DNA from: Paragonimus westermani
Taxonomy: Eukaryota; Platyhelminthes; Trematoda; Plagiorchiida; Troglotrematidae
Length of the DNA stretch: 64,000 bases
Direction: 5' to 3'
NCBI GenBank assembly: GCA_008508345.1
Contig: QNGE01001240.1
Coordinates: forward strand, 1-64,000
Below the pieces are notes generated by a model. The model made no database searches, was not told the DNA's origin, and saw only the letters and a list, made by a program, of their open reading frames with translations. A program made the position numbers and the translations under genes. Of the stretch, positions 49,710-60,827 are shown piece by piece; within the stretch, counting starts at the first letter, position 1; each line of letters starts with the position of its first letter.

Positions 49710-49835
49710 GTGGGTTCGGTATGCTTTAGTCGGCTACACAGTTGCCTGAAGCAGATGAATGTTGTGTGCACTTTTGGATGTATATGCTACAATACGTACC
49801 AAGTCACACCGATGCCGGTCGTCAGTGTATTGCAG

Positions 49836-50016
49836 TCTTCTACCACTGGCGTTCTACTACGGCTTGATCGTTATTATCGGTGTGATTTGGAATAAAGAGC
49901 GAAATACTGGACGTGCATCAGACAAACCTAAATTACGGAATCGTTTTTGTGAAGTGATTCGTCGAAAGTACAAGCTACACGTTCAGGATTTGTGTACAAT
50001 TATCCGGATCTGCTAG
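49836..50016 (+). other. open frame with membrane-span-like segment
   Basis: After AG at 49834-49835 a frame encodes LPLAFYYGLIVIIGVIW, a 17-residue hydrophobic stretch, then a Lys/Arg-rich tail ending at a stop. This is what the end of a type I membrane protein would look like after a Thr-rich stalk. It opens in phase 2, however, so it does not join directly to the preceding phase-1 exon. Function unproven. Confidence 0.3.
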
Positions 50017-51999
50017 ACGTAATGAAAATAACTCAGAGAAGGTTGTCAATATTAACCAGTAAGAAGTTCAAATCAGTGCTGCTTTCCGGAGAACTGCTGT
50101 CTTAAAAGTCTGTGAGAATACAAAATCTGCGATTGTTTATAAGAGTTGTTCAAAACAACACCCGAAATCGATCAATATTTACCACTGTGAAAGTACAATC
50201 GAGATCACTATACGTATTGCGAAGATTATATGGGTGTCAGTTCAGGCAGGTTTTTTACTCGACAGGGTGCATCCCGTTCGATATAACGTTTCCGTAACTG
50301 TATAAGGTGCACACTTGTTTGAGGCCGCAACGGGTGGGACAATCAACCAAACGCGTCACTTACAGTTCCCATTCGGAGTCACTTTCCTGTGAAACCGCAG
50401 TAATAGAGATATGCGTTTGGTATTTGTTACACCAAAGCAATAGGGTGGAATTCAAACAACATTTTTGAGCTCCTGGATGCTGCACAGAGAACGACAATTA
50501 ACTCCGATAAAGAAAGCTTGTAACAGAATGGTTGTATGCAACCAGGCTAATTGGGTTGGATCACCAACCTCTTCGACATAACGTGTTCAGGATGTTTCTA
50601 AAGACAGCAGAAAGTGAAGATTATGTTCAAATAGCTATTTCCTCGCAAACAAGAATGAATACTGAAGTAAACTGTCACATCTCTCAGCTTTTGTGGAAAA
50701 AAATGTAATGCGGCCATATCAGAACAGTGCTATCCCATCTGAGGAAAAACTGACTATGCGGGGCCATGTTAATGACTGGTGTTTCCCTGGGGCAAGGTGG
50801 ACAGACGTTTTTAGATAAAGCAGTGTCAACTAACTGGAAACACGATTTGGAACGCAGAACGTCGTCGAGTCATGGGGCATAACGTTGTTTTTTTAATCAA
50901 AAACGGGTGATGGAAGTGAAGACAAAGCGAGAACAAATATGCAACAGATAGTCAGAACCAGTGACCAACGACCACCGGCCTAATTGTCTGAATGGATTAG
51001 GAGAGGTAAACAAGCGATACGTAAAGATTAATGTTTACACATGTTATCGCAAGTGCTCTCACGGCTGTACACGAACATACATAGTTTCCAGGGGTTCAAC
51101 GCCTCCAGTGAATCTGATGGTATGACCAATTGCATTTTCCATTTGACCCTGTACTTCGAGTTGTGACCTTCAGATTTTCAATTATAAGTACCACTCAAAG
51201 ACTGGGTATTGATAGTCACAAGGCTGCTGATTCGTCCGCACATTTCGAAAATTACGTTTCAAGGAATGGCACGAGAAGACCGAAAATGGTGCCTGTAATT
51301 CAAGGGCTGGGGAGGTTCCTTTCCAACTCGGGCCAGTTTTGGCTTCGAATGATGTTCCACTTATCCATATGGACAGAATTTCTAGGACCGTATCTTCGCA
51401 ACGCTTTGTGTACAAGGTCTGGGATTAAAAGCCCTTGGAGTTCTTCAAACGTCCGTCCTTGCCGTAAGTCGATGATGTGAAAGAACTTCACTTCCAATGA
51501 GAGGGAGTGAGAAGGTCAGAAAATGGCAAGTTGCATTAGAAATCGTAAAAATCCACATATTAAGACTTGAGAAAACATCCACCTAGAGGTTTGGACCGTC
51601 GATTAAGAACATGCTATGTTCTATATGCCTAATATCCACATCCCAAACGTGAGATACTGCATTGTTTGCAAGATAGCTCATATGCAACATACGATCCATG
51701 AGTCATGTTCGTTTATTGGGTTGCAACAATCGTTATGTCTTCTGCATGCAGACGTTAGTCGAGTTGGTGTCAACTGACTTCAGCAGTGTGAGTGTTGTGT
51801 TGGTTTAAGTGATTTGCTTGTGAGGTATGAACAATCAACGAATCAGGTTAGTAGAATCCATTGAAAGCCGTTTCCAAACTGTCTTGTTCCCAATAACGTA
51901 TCGTTTTGTTGCTCTGGTATTTGCCTCATATTGGTTGTATGTGCTCGGACGTTCATGAACCAACTCTCTAGGTCTTACCATTTTGCTTCATCAAATTAG
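50017..51999. other. probable intron, possible repeat remnant at 51.1-51.5 kb
   Basis: 51130-51497 is unusually open on both strands and looks like decayed repeat DNA, but I cannot assign it. Otherwise nothing seen. Confidence 0.35.
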
Positions 52000-52125
52000 G
52001 GCTCTTTTATCCCTTAATTCTACGTGGAACAAGCATGTGCGTCGTGCAGTGTTATGGCAAGAATAGTGACTGCCAACCGAATTTCTTCGGGCAGTGTGAA
52101 GAGATTCACCGTTCGTGTTTCATTG
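52000..52125 (+). CDS. 126-bp Cys-rich phase-1 exon
   Basis: Very good acceptor TTTGCTTCATCAAATTAG, donor G|GTAACA. 41 codons with five Cys spaced C-x3-C-x5-C-x7-C-x6-C in the second two-thirds. Disulphide-bonded extracellular module likely, but the spacing is not a named family I can claim. The frame stays open to 52292. Earlier in-phase GT sites exist, the first after 24 bp. Confidence 0.65.
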
Positions 52126-52620
52126 GTAACACATTATACATCACAGATCGACTGGGAGTGGATATAAGCATTCATCTAATGTATTCAGGGACTTCTGGGG
52201 CTTCAACTAATCGATATGGTCAGACTCCGAAAATACAGTTTAAGTCTACTGATAACTACATGGTTTCCTCACTCACCATATATTCATACTAAATAGTCGT
52301 CGCAAGTTTGGTCCTGATTAATGCATCAAGTCCGCTTAACTCCACCCATCTGCCACAAAGAAGCTGGTTTATAGGCTAGCATGTCAAATTGTATATCAGA
52401 CTTACCATGTTCGGTCACAAGATTTCCTTGTCTATTCGTTTGACTGCTAACAATACGTGGGACAAGTTGTTAGGATTTTCTTGATTGCAACCATAAAATC
52501 AGTGGACTCCTCTTGAGCCCATTACTTTCTAAGATTAGGCAGACAATTTTTTCAAGCTTTATGAATATAGTTTGAAAAACGTTTACTGAAAACGTACATA
52601 TATTCCAAATTTAATTTCAG

Positions 52621-52665
52621 TTGCGACAGACGTTTCCGATGGGACTTACAACACGATGTTTCCCG
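52621..52665 (+). CDS. 45-bp phase-1 exon
   Basis: Acceptor CCAAATTTAATTTCAG, donor G|GTACGT. Peptide ATDVSDGTYNTMFP, phase 1 at both ends. Confidence 0.68.
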
Positions 52666-52829
52666 GTACGTGAAAACAGTGACAGTAGAATTTTGAAAGT
52701 TGTAAAGCAACGTTTTTTGAAACAAGGTTGATTAGAGTAGTCAGAAGTGCTATTGCACACGATATGCAGCCACACATAGTGTCAAGTGCAGACTTCAGAA
52801 CGAGTGGTTGGACAGTACGTCGTGTAGCC

Positions 52830-53030
52830 CAGAGACGAATGTGAAGATACAAATGTGACATATTACTGTGACCTTCGTTGATCACTCAGGATCGTCGGTA
52901 TCAAAATAGGACTGAACTAGCAAACGAGTCAGTCTGAAGACAGACATGGATATCAACATCTCAGCACAGCTGCCTTAACACCGCGCACGGTTTGTCAGCA
53001 ATGAGTTCAGTTGCGAATACTTGAACATGA
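52830..53030. repeat. duplicated sequence, second copy, left part
   Basis: Matches 47844-48044 at equal length (201 bp). Interrupted here relative to the first copy. Confidence 0.85.
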
Positions 53031-53650
53031 TCCATGCGGCAACTAGAATCCGCATAATTACTTTGTTATCCGTAGTAAACCCAGTCGCATCGGGCTACCT
53101 TTGGTGCACATGCCATGGTTTCTGAGCTGTATCAGCTTCTCGGTTGGGCTTCATGAACAATGGAAAACCCGGCTAACGACGGGAGCTGCAATCCGGATCA
53201 AGTTATATGCCAACACATCACTAGCAATATCCAATACGTGTCCAAAAGCAGACAAAACCGTTGTAGCGGCAACGCACTATCAATTCCTTTTGAGGTAGCT
53301 TTCAGCATTGGCACCGTTGCCACCACCTGCTTAGAGTGTATACCTCCCAACGTTTTTGCAGTGGATGTCCACTCTCTCTCTCTCTCTCAAAATCAGATCG
53401 TGGCTAATTGTCGATTGTGTCCTGGGTGCGCACTTGTCTGATTCTCTTGAACTGTGTTTCAATGACACCTCCTATATTGTTTCCCGGAAAAAAGTGCTAT
53501 GTTTCAACTGTTGTTCATTTCGAACATTCTGTGGGTGGCTCCTGATGACATCCGAAAGCGTTCCATTGTAAATCGTGTACATCAAATTTTTGTATGCTCG
53601 CCTCGAATGAATTCACTGAGCAGACTTCCGGGTATTCAATCAGTTGCCGA
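53031..53650. other. 620-bp segment interrupting the second copy
   Basis: Absent from the first copy between 48044 and 48045. CGGCAACT at 53037-53044 and its reverse complement at 53642-53649 lie close to the ends. A (CT)n run lies near 53371-53388. No transposase frame. Either an inserted small element or sequence lost from the other copy. Confidence 0.7.
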
Positions 53651-54024
53651 TTGGCACCAGCATTTGGTTAATAAGTGACGCCGAATTTTTAGCAACTAGT
53701 AGCCGGGAAACAAGCTCCGCTCTGCTGTATCGCTAAAATTACAACAACAAACCCGAGTTTACTATAGGCAAACCATTTTTGCAAGAATTGTAGATACGGA
53801 ACCCGCCTGATTTCTCCATGACTACTCTGGTCGTAGATGATTTCCGAGCCGCAACCCATGCGGTTAAAATCAACAACCGTACAATTCAGAGATCACACCT
53901 CCTGTAGCAATTTGATGTGTATCGAACAACACGTACTGGTTCAATCATCACAGCGCAGACCGACTCGTCCGATATTACCCAACCGACTTCATGAGATTCA
54001 CATGGTTACAGGTAGAGATAGGTA
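53651..54024. repeat. duplicated sequence, second copy, right part
   Basis: Matches 48045-48418 at equal length (374 bp) with scattered substitutions. Confidence 0.85.
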
Positions 54025-54275
54025 TGACCCACATTTGGCCGTACTCCAAGCCTATCGACAAATCGCTGCAAACCGAGCAGATCACTAAACAAATGCAGCT
54101 CACCTTCCAGCATCTACCACTGATGTGCTGAGACTGACTTGGTAACAGAATCGCAAGTTTCAATACACCTTATATTTCATTCCTTTATCACTTCACGTAA
54201 GCCAGTAGGTCGAATTGTGGTGGCAGGAATCACAGTCAACGTACTCACTTTTAGCCAACTGATCTTCGTCTGCAG

Positions 54276-54299
54276 GAGACATCCTCAGTGGACACTATG
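54276..54299 (+). CDS. 24-bp phase-1 micro-exon, tentative
   Basis: Acceptor ACTGATCTTCGTCTGCAG, peptide DILSGHY, donor G|GTGTAG. Phase 1 at both ends. Confidence 0.42.
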
Positions 54300-54593
54300 G
54301 TGTAGGATGGAGATGTTTCACCAATCCGTAATGGGACATCACGACCAGGTACTCCTCACTTGTATGCAACCGATGGTGTCCCAACATGACTTCTGAATCA
54401 ACCTTTCTGAATATCCCCAACGGCGGCTACACACCTTTTTTTCACTTTTGCCAATATAGCTTGGATTTTGGATATCGTCAACACCCGTTTCCCTCAGATT
54501 CCCTTTTTTAACTTTATCGTTCTTCAAGCGATTTTCTTTGTCACTCATATAAGCTGTTGATAAACAGCCACATTATTTTGCGAGTTTTTACAG

Positions 54594-54641
54594 CAAGGCT
54601 CATGTGCATACCAAATGACGTTTCTGATCTGATGAATCTAG
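54594..54641 (+). CDS. 48-bp phase-1 exon
   Basis: Acceptor TTTGCGAGTTTTTACAG, donor G|GTGGAG. Peptide RLMCIPNDVSDLMNL, phase 1 at both ends. Confidence 0.65.
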
Positions 54642-54958
54642 GTGGAGCCTTTTTGCATCTGAAAGACCCGGTTATTTTCTCTCTGAAAAAGCTGCACTTG
54701 TTAGGGTAACGTTCGAATACACGCTCCAGTTTCGGCTCATTCCCCATTTGATCAGTTCATCTGACTCGTTAAAGGTCAGACAGCTACCATCTGTATGGCT
54801 ATATTAAATGATAAGCACCCAGTCTCGAACAAGCAGAATATTACCTGTCGCGCTAGTGAAACCACATTCAGCAAGACTGACGTCAAATAAAAACCGTCGT
54901 GCACACACTTAGATAATTAGAAAGGCTGCTAGCTGTGGTCAGCACCGCTCTACAGCAG

Positions 54959-55003
54959 TCAGTTGGCAGCCGCTGGCGGCCACTATCATTCCTAATGAAG
55001 TGA
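54959..55003 (+). CDS. 45-bp phase-1 exon, alternative donors
   Basis: Acceptor CACCGCTCTACAGCAG. Peptide SWQPLAATIIPNEV ends at A|GTGAAC in phase 1; the stronger overlapping donor GTGAGT four bases upstream would end in phase 0. Confidence 0.5.
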   Translation, partial: SVGSRWRPLSFLMK

Positions 55004-55056
55004 GTGAACCTGCGGAGGCACGATAGTACACCGACAGCAGAAAATCGCCCGTCATA

Positions 55057-55730
55057 TGCCTCACCGTCATATACCTTGGTCAAATAAAATCTACACTGAC
55101 GGAAAACCAGTGGGGTATTTTTTATATCTTTCTCGGATAAATGTCTCTCAGAAACATCGAGCGTTTGTAGTTTACCTAGCAGTTAACGAAACAGGTGCCA
55201 CATGTCCATATCGCTTTTACGTGCCTGTGTCTACCTCCATCTCTTCGACTTGGTCGTCATGACGACAATACAAAAAGACAACTGACGGATAGATGAGCTT
55301 TGTTGGGGCAACCGTCTCAACACACAGTTCGTTCTCTCAGATTATCGGAGAGCGACAGTATGTGCGATTTTGAAAAATGCACATCAGATATTGAAATTTC
55401 TTCCACCTTACGTCGACCACTGTTTAGTCCACTACATAACTCATCGCATACTAACCTGTTTGTTTTATTGAAACCTGTTAATAGGTGAATCCAACCGTCG
55501 ACCTTTAACCACAATGTTAAAAATTGTATCCTCTGTTGCCTACCATTTTCGCAAGCTCAGACACAAGCACAATATGGTCTTCGTCGGTGCTTCCTCTAAA
55601 CCACACAAATTTCGACCTGCCTGTTTTGGAATTTATCCTGACATATATGACTCCCTTTATGAGATGACCGGACACAATTCCACTTCCGAACTGCTCCTCA
55701 TTAGAAGTGGCTCATACTACTTTTAAAGAC
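55057..55730 (+). other. open, repeat-like region, unassigned
   Basis: Several overlapping + strand frames of 60-70 codons without canonical exon pairs, unlike the surrounding intron. It may be a decayed retroelement or an unrecognised gene piece. 55341-55484 has good splice sites but is open through only in phase 2. Confidence 0.3.
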
Positions 55731-57156
55731 ACGATGAAGTCCATTTCGTTTGTCTAGTAATGGTGAACACCCCAACCTGTGGTAACCCACAAACAACGCT
55801 ATCACGTTTGGATAAAAGTCTACACTGACCGCGGCCTTACATTTAGAATATAACAACCTAGTAGAAAGCCCTCATCCCCATTGAAGATGGATTACTTTGC
55901 ACAGTTCCACATTTCTTGACATCAAACACTATCGCCGCATTAACTCCTGTCGTTTAAGAACCGACGGTGCTCATTTAACTTTCTGCGGTGGCCACCTAGG
56001 TGTAGTACATCGTAAACACTCAGCGTATTACGCATTACATTCATGTTGCTCAAACACAATGACACTCTCCTAACTACTGTCAGTGACATGCAGCAAAATG
56101 CATCAATGAGCTGCGAGAGTAAAAACATTTTATCTAAAAAATCAGTTTGCATTTTCGAGCCTCAGATGAAATTGCCTGTCAGGAGGCACGCGAAGTACGT
56201 ATGCTAAGTTTGATAGGTTGAATATCAAACGGCTTTGTAACAAAGTGAACCGCATCGCGTTACAATCTACAATTTGCAGTACATTACGTGGGTTATTGCT
56301 ATTCTGTTATTTTTTCTAAAATCACCTCAGTGCATTCTCATGATAGGTAAATACTAATACATCATCAATTTAAAAATCAGACAAAAAGACTGCTCTGTCT
56401 CTGTCGATCAACATCTGGATTCTTACTATACAGTAATATCCGTCATTTTGAAAAGCTTTATAGATATTTTAGAGCTTCCGCAATCAATAACTTCAATTGA
56501 TCATCATATAGATCCACGTGACATTTCACTTTTCCGAGCCATTTTGTATGCACTGGTAGCAACTCTGTGGTAGCCATGGCTACACATCTCGTGTGAGGAA
56601 CGTTTACTTCTTTGCGTCATGCGCAGAAATGTCACCGAATATTACAGGATGAACAATGGAAAGTGCAACATTTTGAACTCAGCAATTCGATTTAAGTGGC
56701 CGTCTAGTAGTCACCACCTGACATAGGCCATAGTTATGGTCTATATATTTTGGGCAGCAGTCTATTATAAATACAGTCGATTTAATGGTTCTTCGGGTTT
56801 TCCGAAAAAATGTTACCAGAACGTCAGCCCTAAACCATCCGATGTTGAAATAGTGCTTTTGGTTTTGTGATAAACCCGGATAGAAACAGGCAGTGGAATG
56901 CGCATCTCCTAGCATTCGCCATCTTGAAAACCTACGGAATGTTGTTCAGCTCGGAAGAAGTAAATTTAACATTTTCAAAAATATAACGACATTTCTTATT
57001 GGAGAGGATAAAACTGATTCCCACAATAAACCATACGTGACAACTGGTCAAATAACACATTACATTTACTGAGTAATTTTGTCGCCAAATTACCGCAAGA
57101 AGTACAGCTGAGTCGCTTACTGCTTTTGATAAACGGATTCAATTTTTATTCAACAG
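55731..57156. other. no gene seen
   Basis: Only 12-bp phase-1 candidates. No repeat recognised. Confidence 0.45.
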
Positions 57157-57179
57157 ACTAACCATGGATTCATCGAAAG
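57157..57179 (+). CDS. possible first coding exon with ATG
   Basis: Strong acceptor CAATTTTTATTCAACAG, then ACCATGG context at 57164 and MDSSK, ending G|GTGAGA in phase 1. As an internal exon it would be open only in phase 2, so it fits better as a start, trans-spliced or behind a 5' leader intron, for the LamG-like exons downstream. No signal peptide would result from this start unless supplied later. Confidence 0.35.
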
Positions 57180-57564
57180 GTGAGAGATGAATAAGCGTGA
57201 CTTGAGAAGGCAATTTGAGAGGATGAATGATCACCAATTAAAATGTTGTGGTAGTGTAACGTAATGTCACCGAGGAGGAATTGAAATCTACGCCCGCTGA
57301 GGTCCACAGGTGTATGTTGGGTCCATGAGTACGTACATTCTATACATGGCACATCGCATACAAAAAACACCCGGGGTAAACGAAGTGATTGGCATCAGTG
57401 TATCTGCTTCACTTCCAGTTTTTTTCGCATTACACGGGATAGCCCCATAACTAAGGATCACATGTATTATTGAGTGTCTGCCTTTGTGAAATGGTCGAAC
57501 AGTTTGTACATAATATGCCACAGTATATTGTATTCATGGTCTGCGTACCGTTTGGTATTCGTAG

Positions 57565-57684
57565 AGACAGTCAGTGGATTGAAAATCCTTGTTTTTGCGG
57601 AAGTAGGGATCCAGCTGGAAATCTGGGAGCGGTCGACGGAGTATCTGCAAGTGTTCGTTTCTTTCTCCGTTAAAAATATTATCA
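57565..57684 (+). CDS. 120-bp phase-1 exon (2 x 60)
   Basis: Acceptor CCGTTTGGTATTCGTAG, donor A|GTACTG. 39 codons with strongly alternating hydrophobics (GLKILVFAEVGIQLEIWE; YLQVFVSFSVKN), typical of beta strands. A 71-bp intron with good sites separates it from the next exon in matching phase, unusually short for this window. Confidence 0.7.
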
Positions 57685-57755
57685 GTACTGGTTTAGACTA
57701 CTTCAAACTGTTGATCAAAATCTGAGACACCTGTTTTTTTATCCTGTCCGTTCAG

Positions 57756-57857
57756 CTGTTGCTGATGAACCCCAGTGGATTCAGGAATTCTACACCGAAT
57801 ACATGGCAAAATTAAACTCCAGCATGCACCAATATGAGATCGCCATGAGTCTCGAAC
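57756..57857 (+). CDS. 102-bp phase-1 exon
   Basis: Acceptor TTTTTATCCTGTCCGTTCAG, donor C|GTGAGT. 33 codons starting VADEPQWIQEFYTEYMAKL, acidic and helical, one NSS sequon. Joins in frame to 58433 with a Pro at the junction. Confidence 0.82.
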
Positions 57858-58432
57858 GTGAGTTAAGGGAGAGCCTGCTTATACATATTTATTACACACT
57901 CGTCTCTAGAGCTTATATTTCTGTTGAGATGGAATAAATCGTTGGTGAAGCAACCGGTGCAATTAACTTGTGTTGAGATTTACAAGTACAGTGTGGATCA
58001 AAGGCAAAACACTTGTGTTGTTGAACGGCTGTAACCACATCTCAAACGTTCACATTGCCTAGATCACGCAGGAAGGTAGAATGGTTGCTTGTATTGTGAG
58101 CCTGCATAAGAGGAAGATTATATTTGTGTGGTCTCCTCGGACCGAATAAGTTAAGAGAAAGTGTTGAACTGTCTGAAATAGTAGTGAAGGAGAAACCCGG
58201 ATAAAAACAGTGCGATCATTTACGAAGAACGCGGCTTGAATGATGAACTTTCAGCATCCAACTCTGAAACACGGATGCAGCGCTGCAATGGATGGTGTCA
58301 CCGAGTAGCTTTGGGAATGGATTAAGAATGTAGTTAAAATAACTTGAAGTAACAGACGACCTACAACAGCAGCAGATTGGCGATTATTTTTTACAATACA
58401 AACAGATCCCCTACTTCTCTCTTCTCCGTCAG

Positions 58433-58525
58433 CTACAAATCTCCCGTCATTCCACGACCCTATTGTTCCAGAAGTGAAGCCAGAACCATTGCGGGTATAT
58501 GAAGCCCCAACCGAAAGTCTGCAAG
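58433..58525 (+). CDS. 93-bp phase-1 linker exon
   Basis: Acceptor TTCTCTCTTCTCCGTCAG, donor G|GTTAGT. 30 codons, Pro/Glu-rich (FHDPIVPEVKPEPLRVYEAP), a likely extended linker. Joins in frame to 60381 directly, or through the cassette at 58661. Confidence 0.82.
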
Positions 58526-58660
58526 GTTAGTGTTACAATGTGATCCTATCGGTTTTACACATTAGCGGTCTCGAGATATCTGTTTAGAAATATCTACGGG
58601 CGATGAGGTGACGATTTAGTGACCTGATACCACTTTTACGAGTGACTGATTTTAAGACAG

Positions 58661-58693
58661 CACATCACTTGTCACTTGATATTGACATGACCT
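58661..58693 (+). CDS. 33-bp phase-1 micro-exon
   Basis: Acceptor GACTGATTTTAAGACAG, donor T|GTAAGT (perfect). Peptide HHLSLDIDMT. Lies between two confident exons of the same phase, so it can be included or skipped without a frameshift. Confidence 0.6.
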
Positions 58694-59752
58694 GTAAGTT
58701 TGAGACGAATATAGAACCTTTTCGATGTAGGTGTTCAAGCAGTAACGAGTTTGCTGTATATGTCATAAAACTTCTGGCGACTGTAGAAGATTACCACTCG
58801 TTTATGGTAATTAGTTTATGCAGGTCACGACCGAAATAACTGTCAACCATAACGCTGACCGCGCTCGTATTTTCTCAAACCGACAAGCTACGGAGACCGA
58901 TTTCATTCCGCTTTGCACTCATCAGATGGTGAAACAGTCTGGACTAATATGTTTGTGATGCTGAAGCAATGAATTCACCTCTCATTTGGTAGTCCGCAAT
59001 CGATCACGAGATCACGGATTTTTAACTGGGTGGTTGATTTAATCGGTCTGTGACTAGGTCTAGACAACCACAATATTCAAGAGGTTAATTTGAAACACTT
59101 GACTGTGTACGGAGTGGAAAAATTAGGCTTAGTTGGTGACAATTTTCTAGTGGTTGCCTTCAATGATGCATGGAAATGAGCGATTTTGGGGATACGTTAC
59201 CGGGCCAACAAAAGGAGCAAATCAGAGATGTGAATAGCTCATATCGGTTGTAGCGATAAGGATGAATGGCAGTTCACACCCAGAACAACGATCACGATCA
59301 GTTTACACGTATTCCAAAATCAGAGGAAAGACACGAACAAACAGTCTCAATAATGGTATTGTGCTAGTAGGTACACAAACGAGGCAGTGATCTGCACAAC
59401 CTTAAATTCAGACACGGAACTGACACGTCCCCAGAGGGTCTTCAAGATCGTCCAGATAGGTCAGTCAAAAGGATAATGTCACTGTTCTATGATTGTTTAT
59501 GGTGTGGAACGCGTTGAGTAATACTTAAGCGGACCACCTGAAATAAAGCAATCAAGAAGCGTATGTCAGCGGAAAGTTACACGATTAAGAATTGAAAATC
59601 GAACAGAAATAGGCTGTGTCAGGAATCTTTGTCCATCAGCTATTTATGCTAGATGTATAACCTCAGTGAATTGGATAAGCAGCTTTTTAGTTGTTCCACT
59701 GCACAATCATACAATAAATACGTACAAAATCGTGGACTGTTTTCATAAACAG

Positions 59753-59824
59753 GAATATTCACATGGAGGGCAATAAAGTTTCATCGTTTGTTTCTATTCT
59801 CTGGTCCAGTGTTCATTGCAACAC
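59753..59824 (+). CDS. 72-bp phase-1 exon, tentative
   Basis: Acceptor GACTGTTTTCATAAACAG, 23 codons beginning IFTWRAIKFHRLFLFS, fair donor C|GTACCA. The phase-1 frame remains open to 60006, so the 3' end is uncertain. Confidence 0.45.
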
Positions 59825-60380
59825 GTACCACCATTTCACTTGTTAGGCTACTAAGGACAAAATGTGCAGAAAATGGATCATCATGGCATGCCCCTTCGGA
59901 ACGCACAAGTTTGACATGTGCCTCCGGTCTCAGAGAAATGTGGCAAGTGTACGTGAAGTTACCAATTGATAAACTGAAATGGATGGAATCAAAATTTGTG
60001 CCCTAGGTCTAGCATACTGTTTGCGCTGTATACATCATTGGTGGTAACAGGAATGCTCAGGAGACATCTCAGCACACACTCGTTTACGCTACCTTCGTAC
60101 TGCCCCAGACTGTAATTGACTGGGATGGGGTTGAAGCGGGAAATCATTCTATTACTGAAAAGAGAGTACATCGGACTATGGCATTAGAAATACGGCCAAA
60201 TGATATGTTCGATAACTTCTACATTCTAACACATAATTCCACTAATTTACTGCACACTGTACCGTAGCAGCATAACAGCCGAATGGATGCATTACGTGTC
60301 CGTTTCTCTGTCTCCTAGTTTTGGCAACCCGTGCATTTTCACATTGTTTAACAACAACCATCAATTGCTTCTGTTTCTAG

Positions 60381-60827
60381 ATGTGCGCTACTCAGCCACG
60401 GCAAATCATTGGTGGAAATTTCTTGCTGATCAATCGAGTTTAGCAGTACTGGATTTAGCACCCCAAGAAAATGCTTTATCCAGAGCTTTATTCACACGTT
60501 TTCAAGCCTTAGATCCAGTAATTTTTGGAGACAAGGTGTTTCCTCAACCGAACGATTCGCGTTCTCTATTTGTACCTCTTTATGGAGCCTGGAACAACAC
60601 GCAGTCAGGCCAAGGACTGTCAGCCAGCAATTCTCAGTCGGTCGTATTACAACCCAATGATAGCCAAAGTGGTTGTTTGGAATTAGTACAAAACTTGCAG
60701 TTGGAGAATGCCTATTTGAGGCACTGTCTATTCAACGCTGAGGAGTGCGAATATGGGTTATCCCTGAGCATATGGATGAAATTTCTCAACGACAGCTACG
60801 TCAACCCAGAAGTGATCCTGTCCACAG
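60381..60827 (+). CDS. 447-bp exon, LamG/ConA-like domain start
   Basis: Acceptor CAATTGCTTCTGTTTCTAG, donor G|GTAAAG. 149 codons, open throughout, phase 1 at both ends, the longest exon in the window. Early HWWKF and late CLFNAEECEYGLSLSIWMKF followed by ILSTG resemble the Trp-near-start, Cys-x-n-Cys-x-x-G-x-x-x-S-x-W pattern and the next strand of laminin-G-like, concanavalin-A-like modules of animal extracellular proteins (family knowledge; assignment is inference). A 90-residue Ser/Asn/Gln-rich insert lies between, with several N-glycosylation sequons. The rest of the module should lie in later exons, which I could not identify with certainty. Confidence 0.85.

Noticed and set aside
53371..53388. 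Short CT-repeat run
   Set aside because: Too short to be informative as a microsatellite; mentioned only as part of the 620-bp segment.
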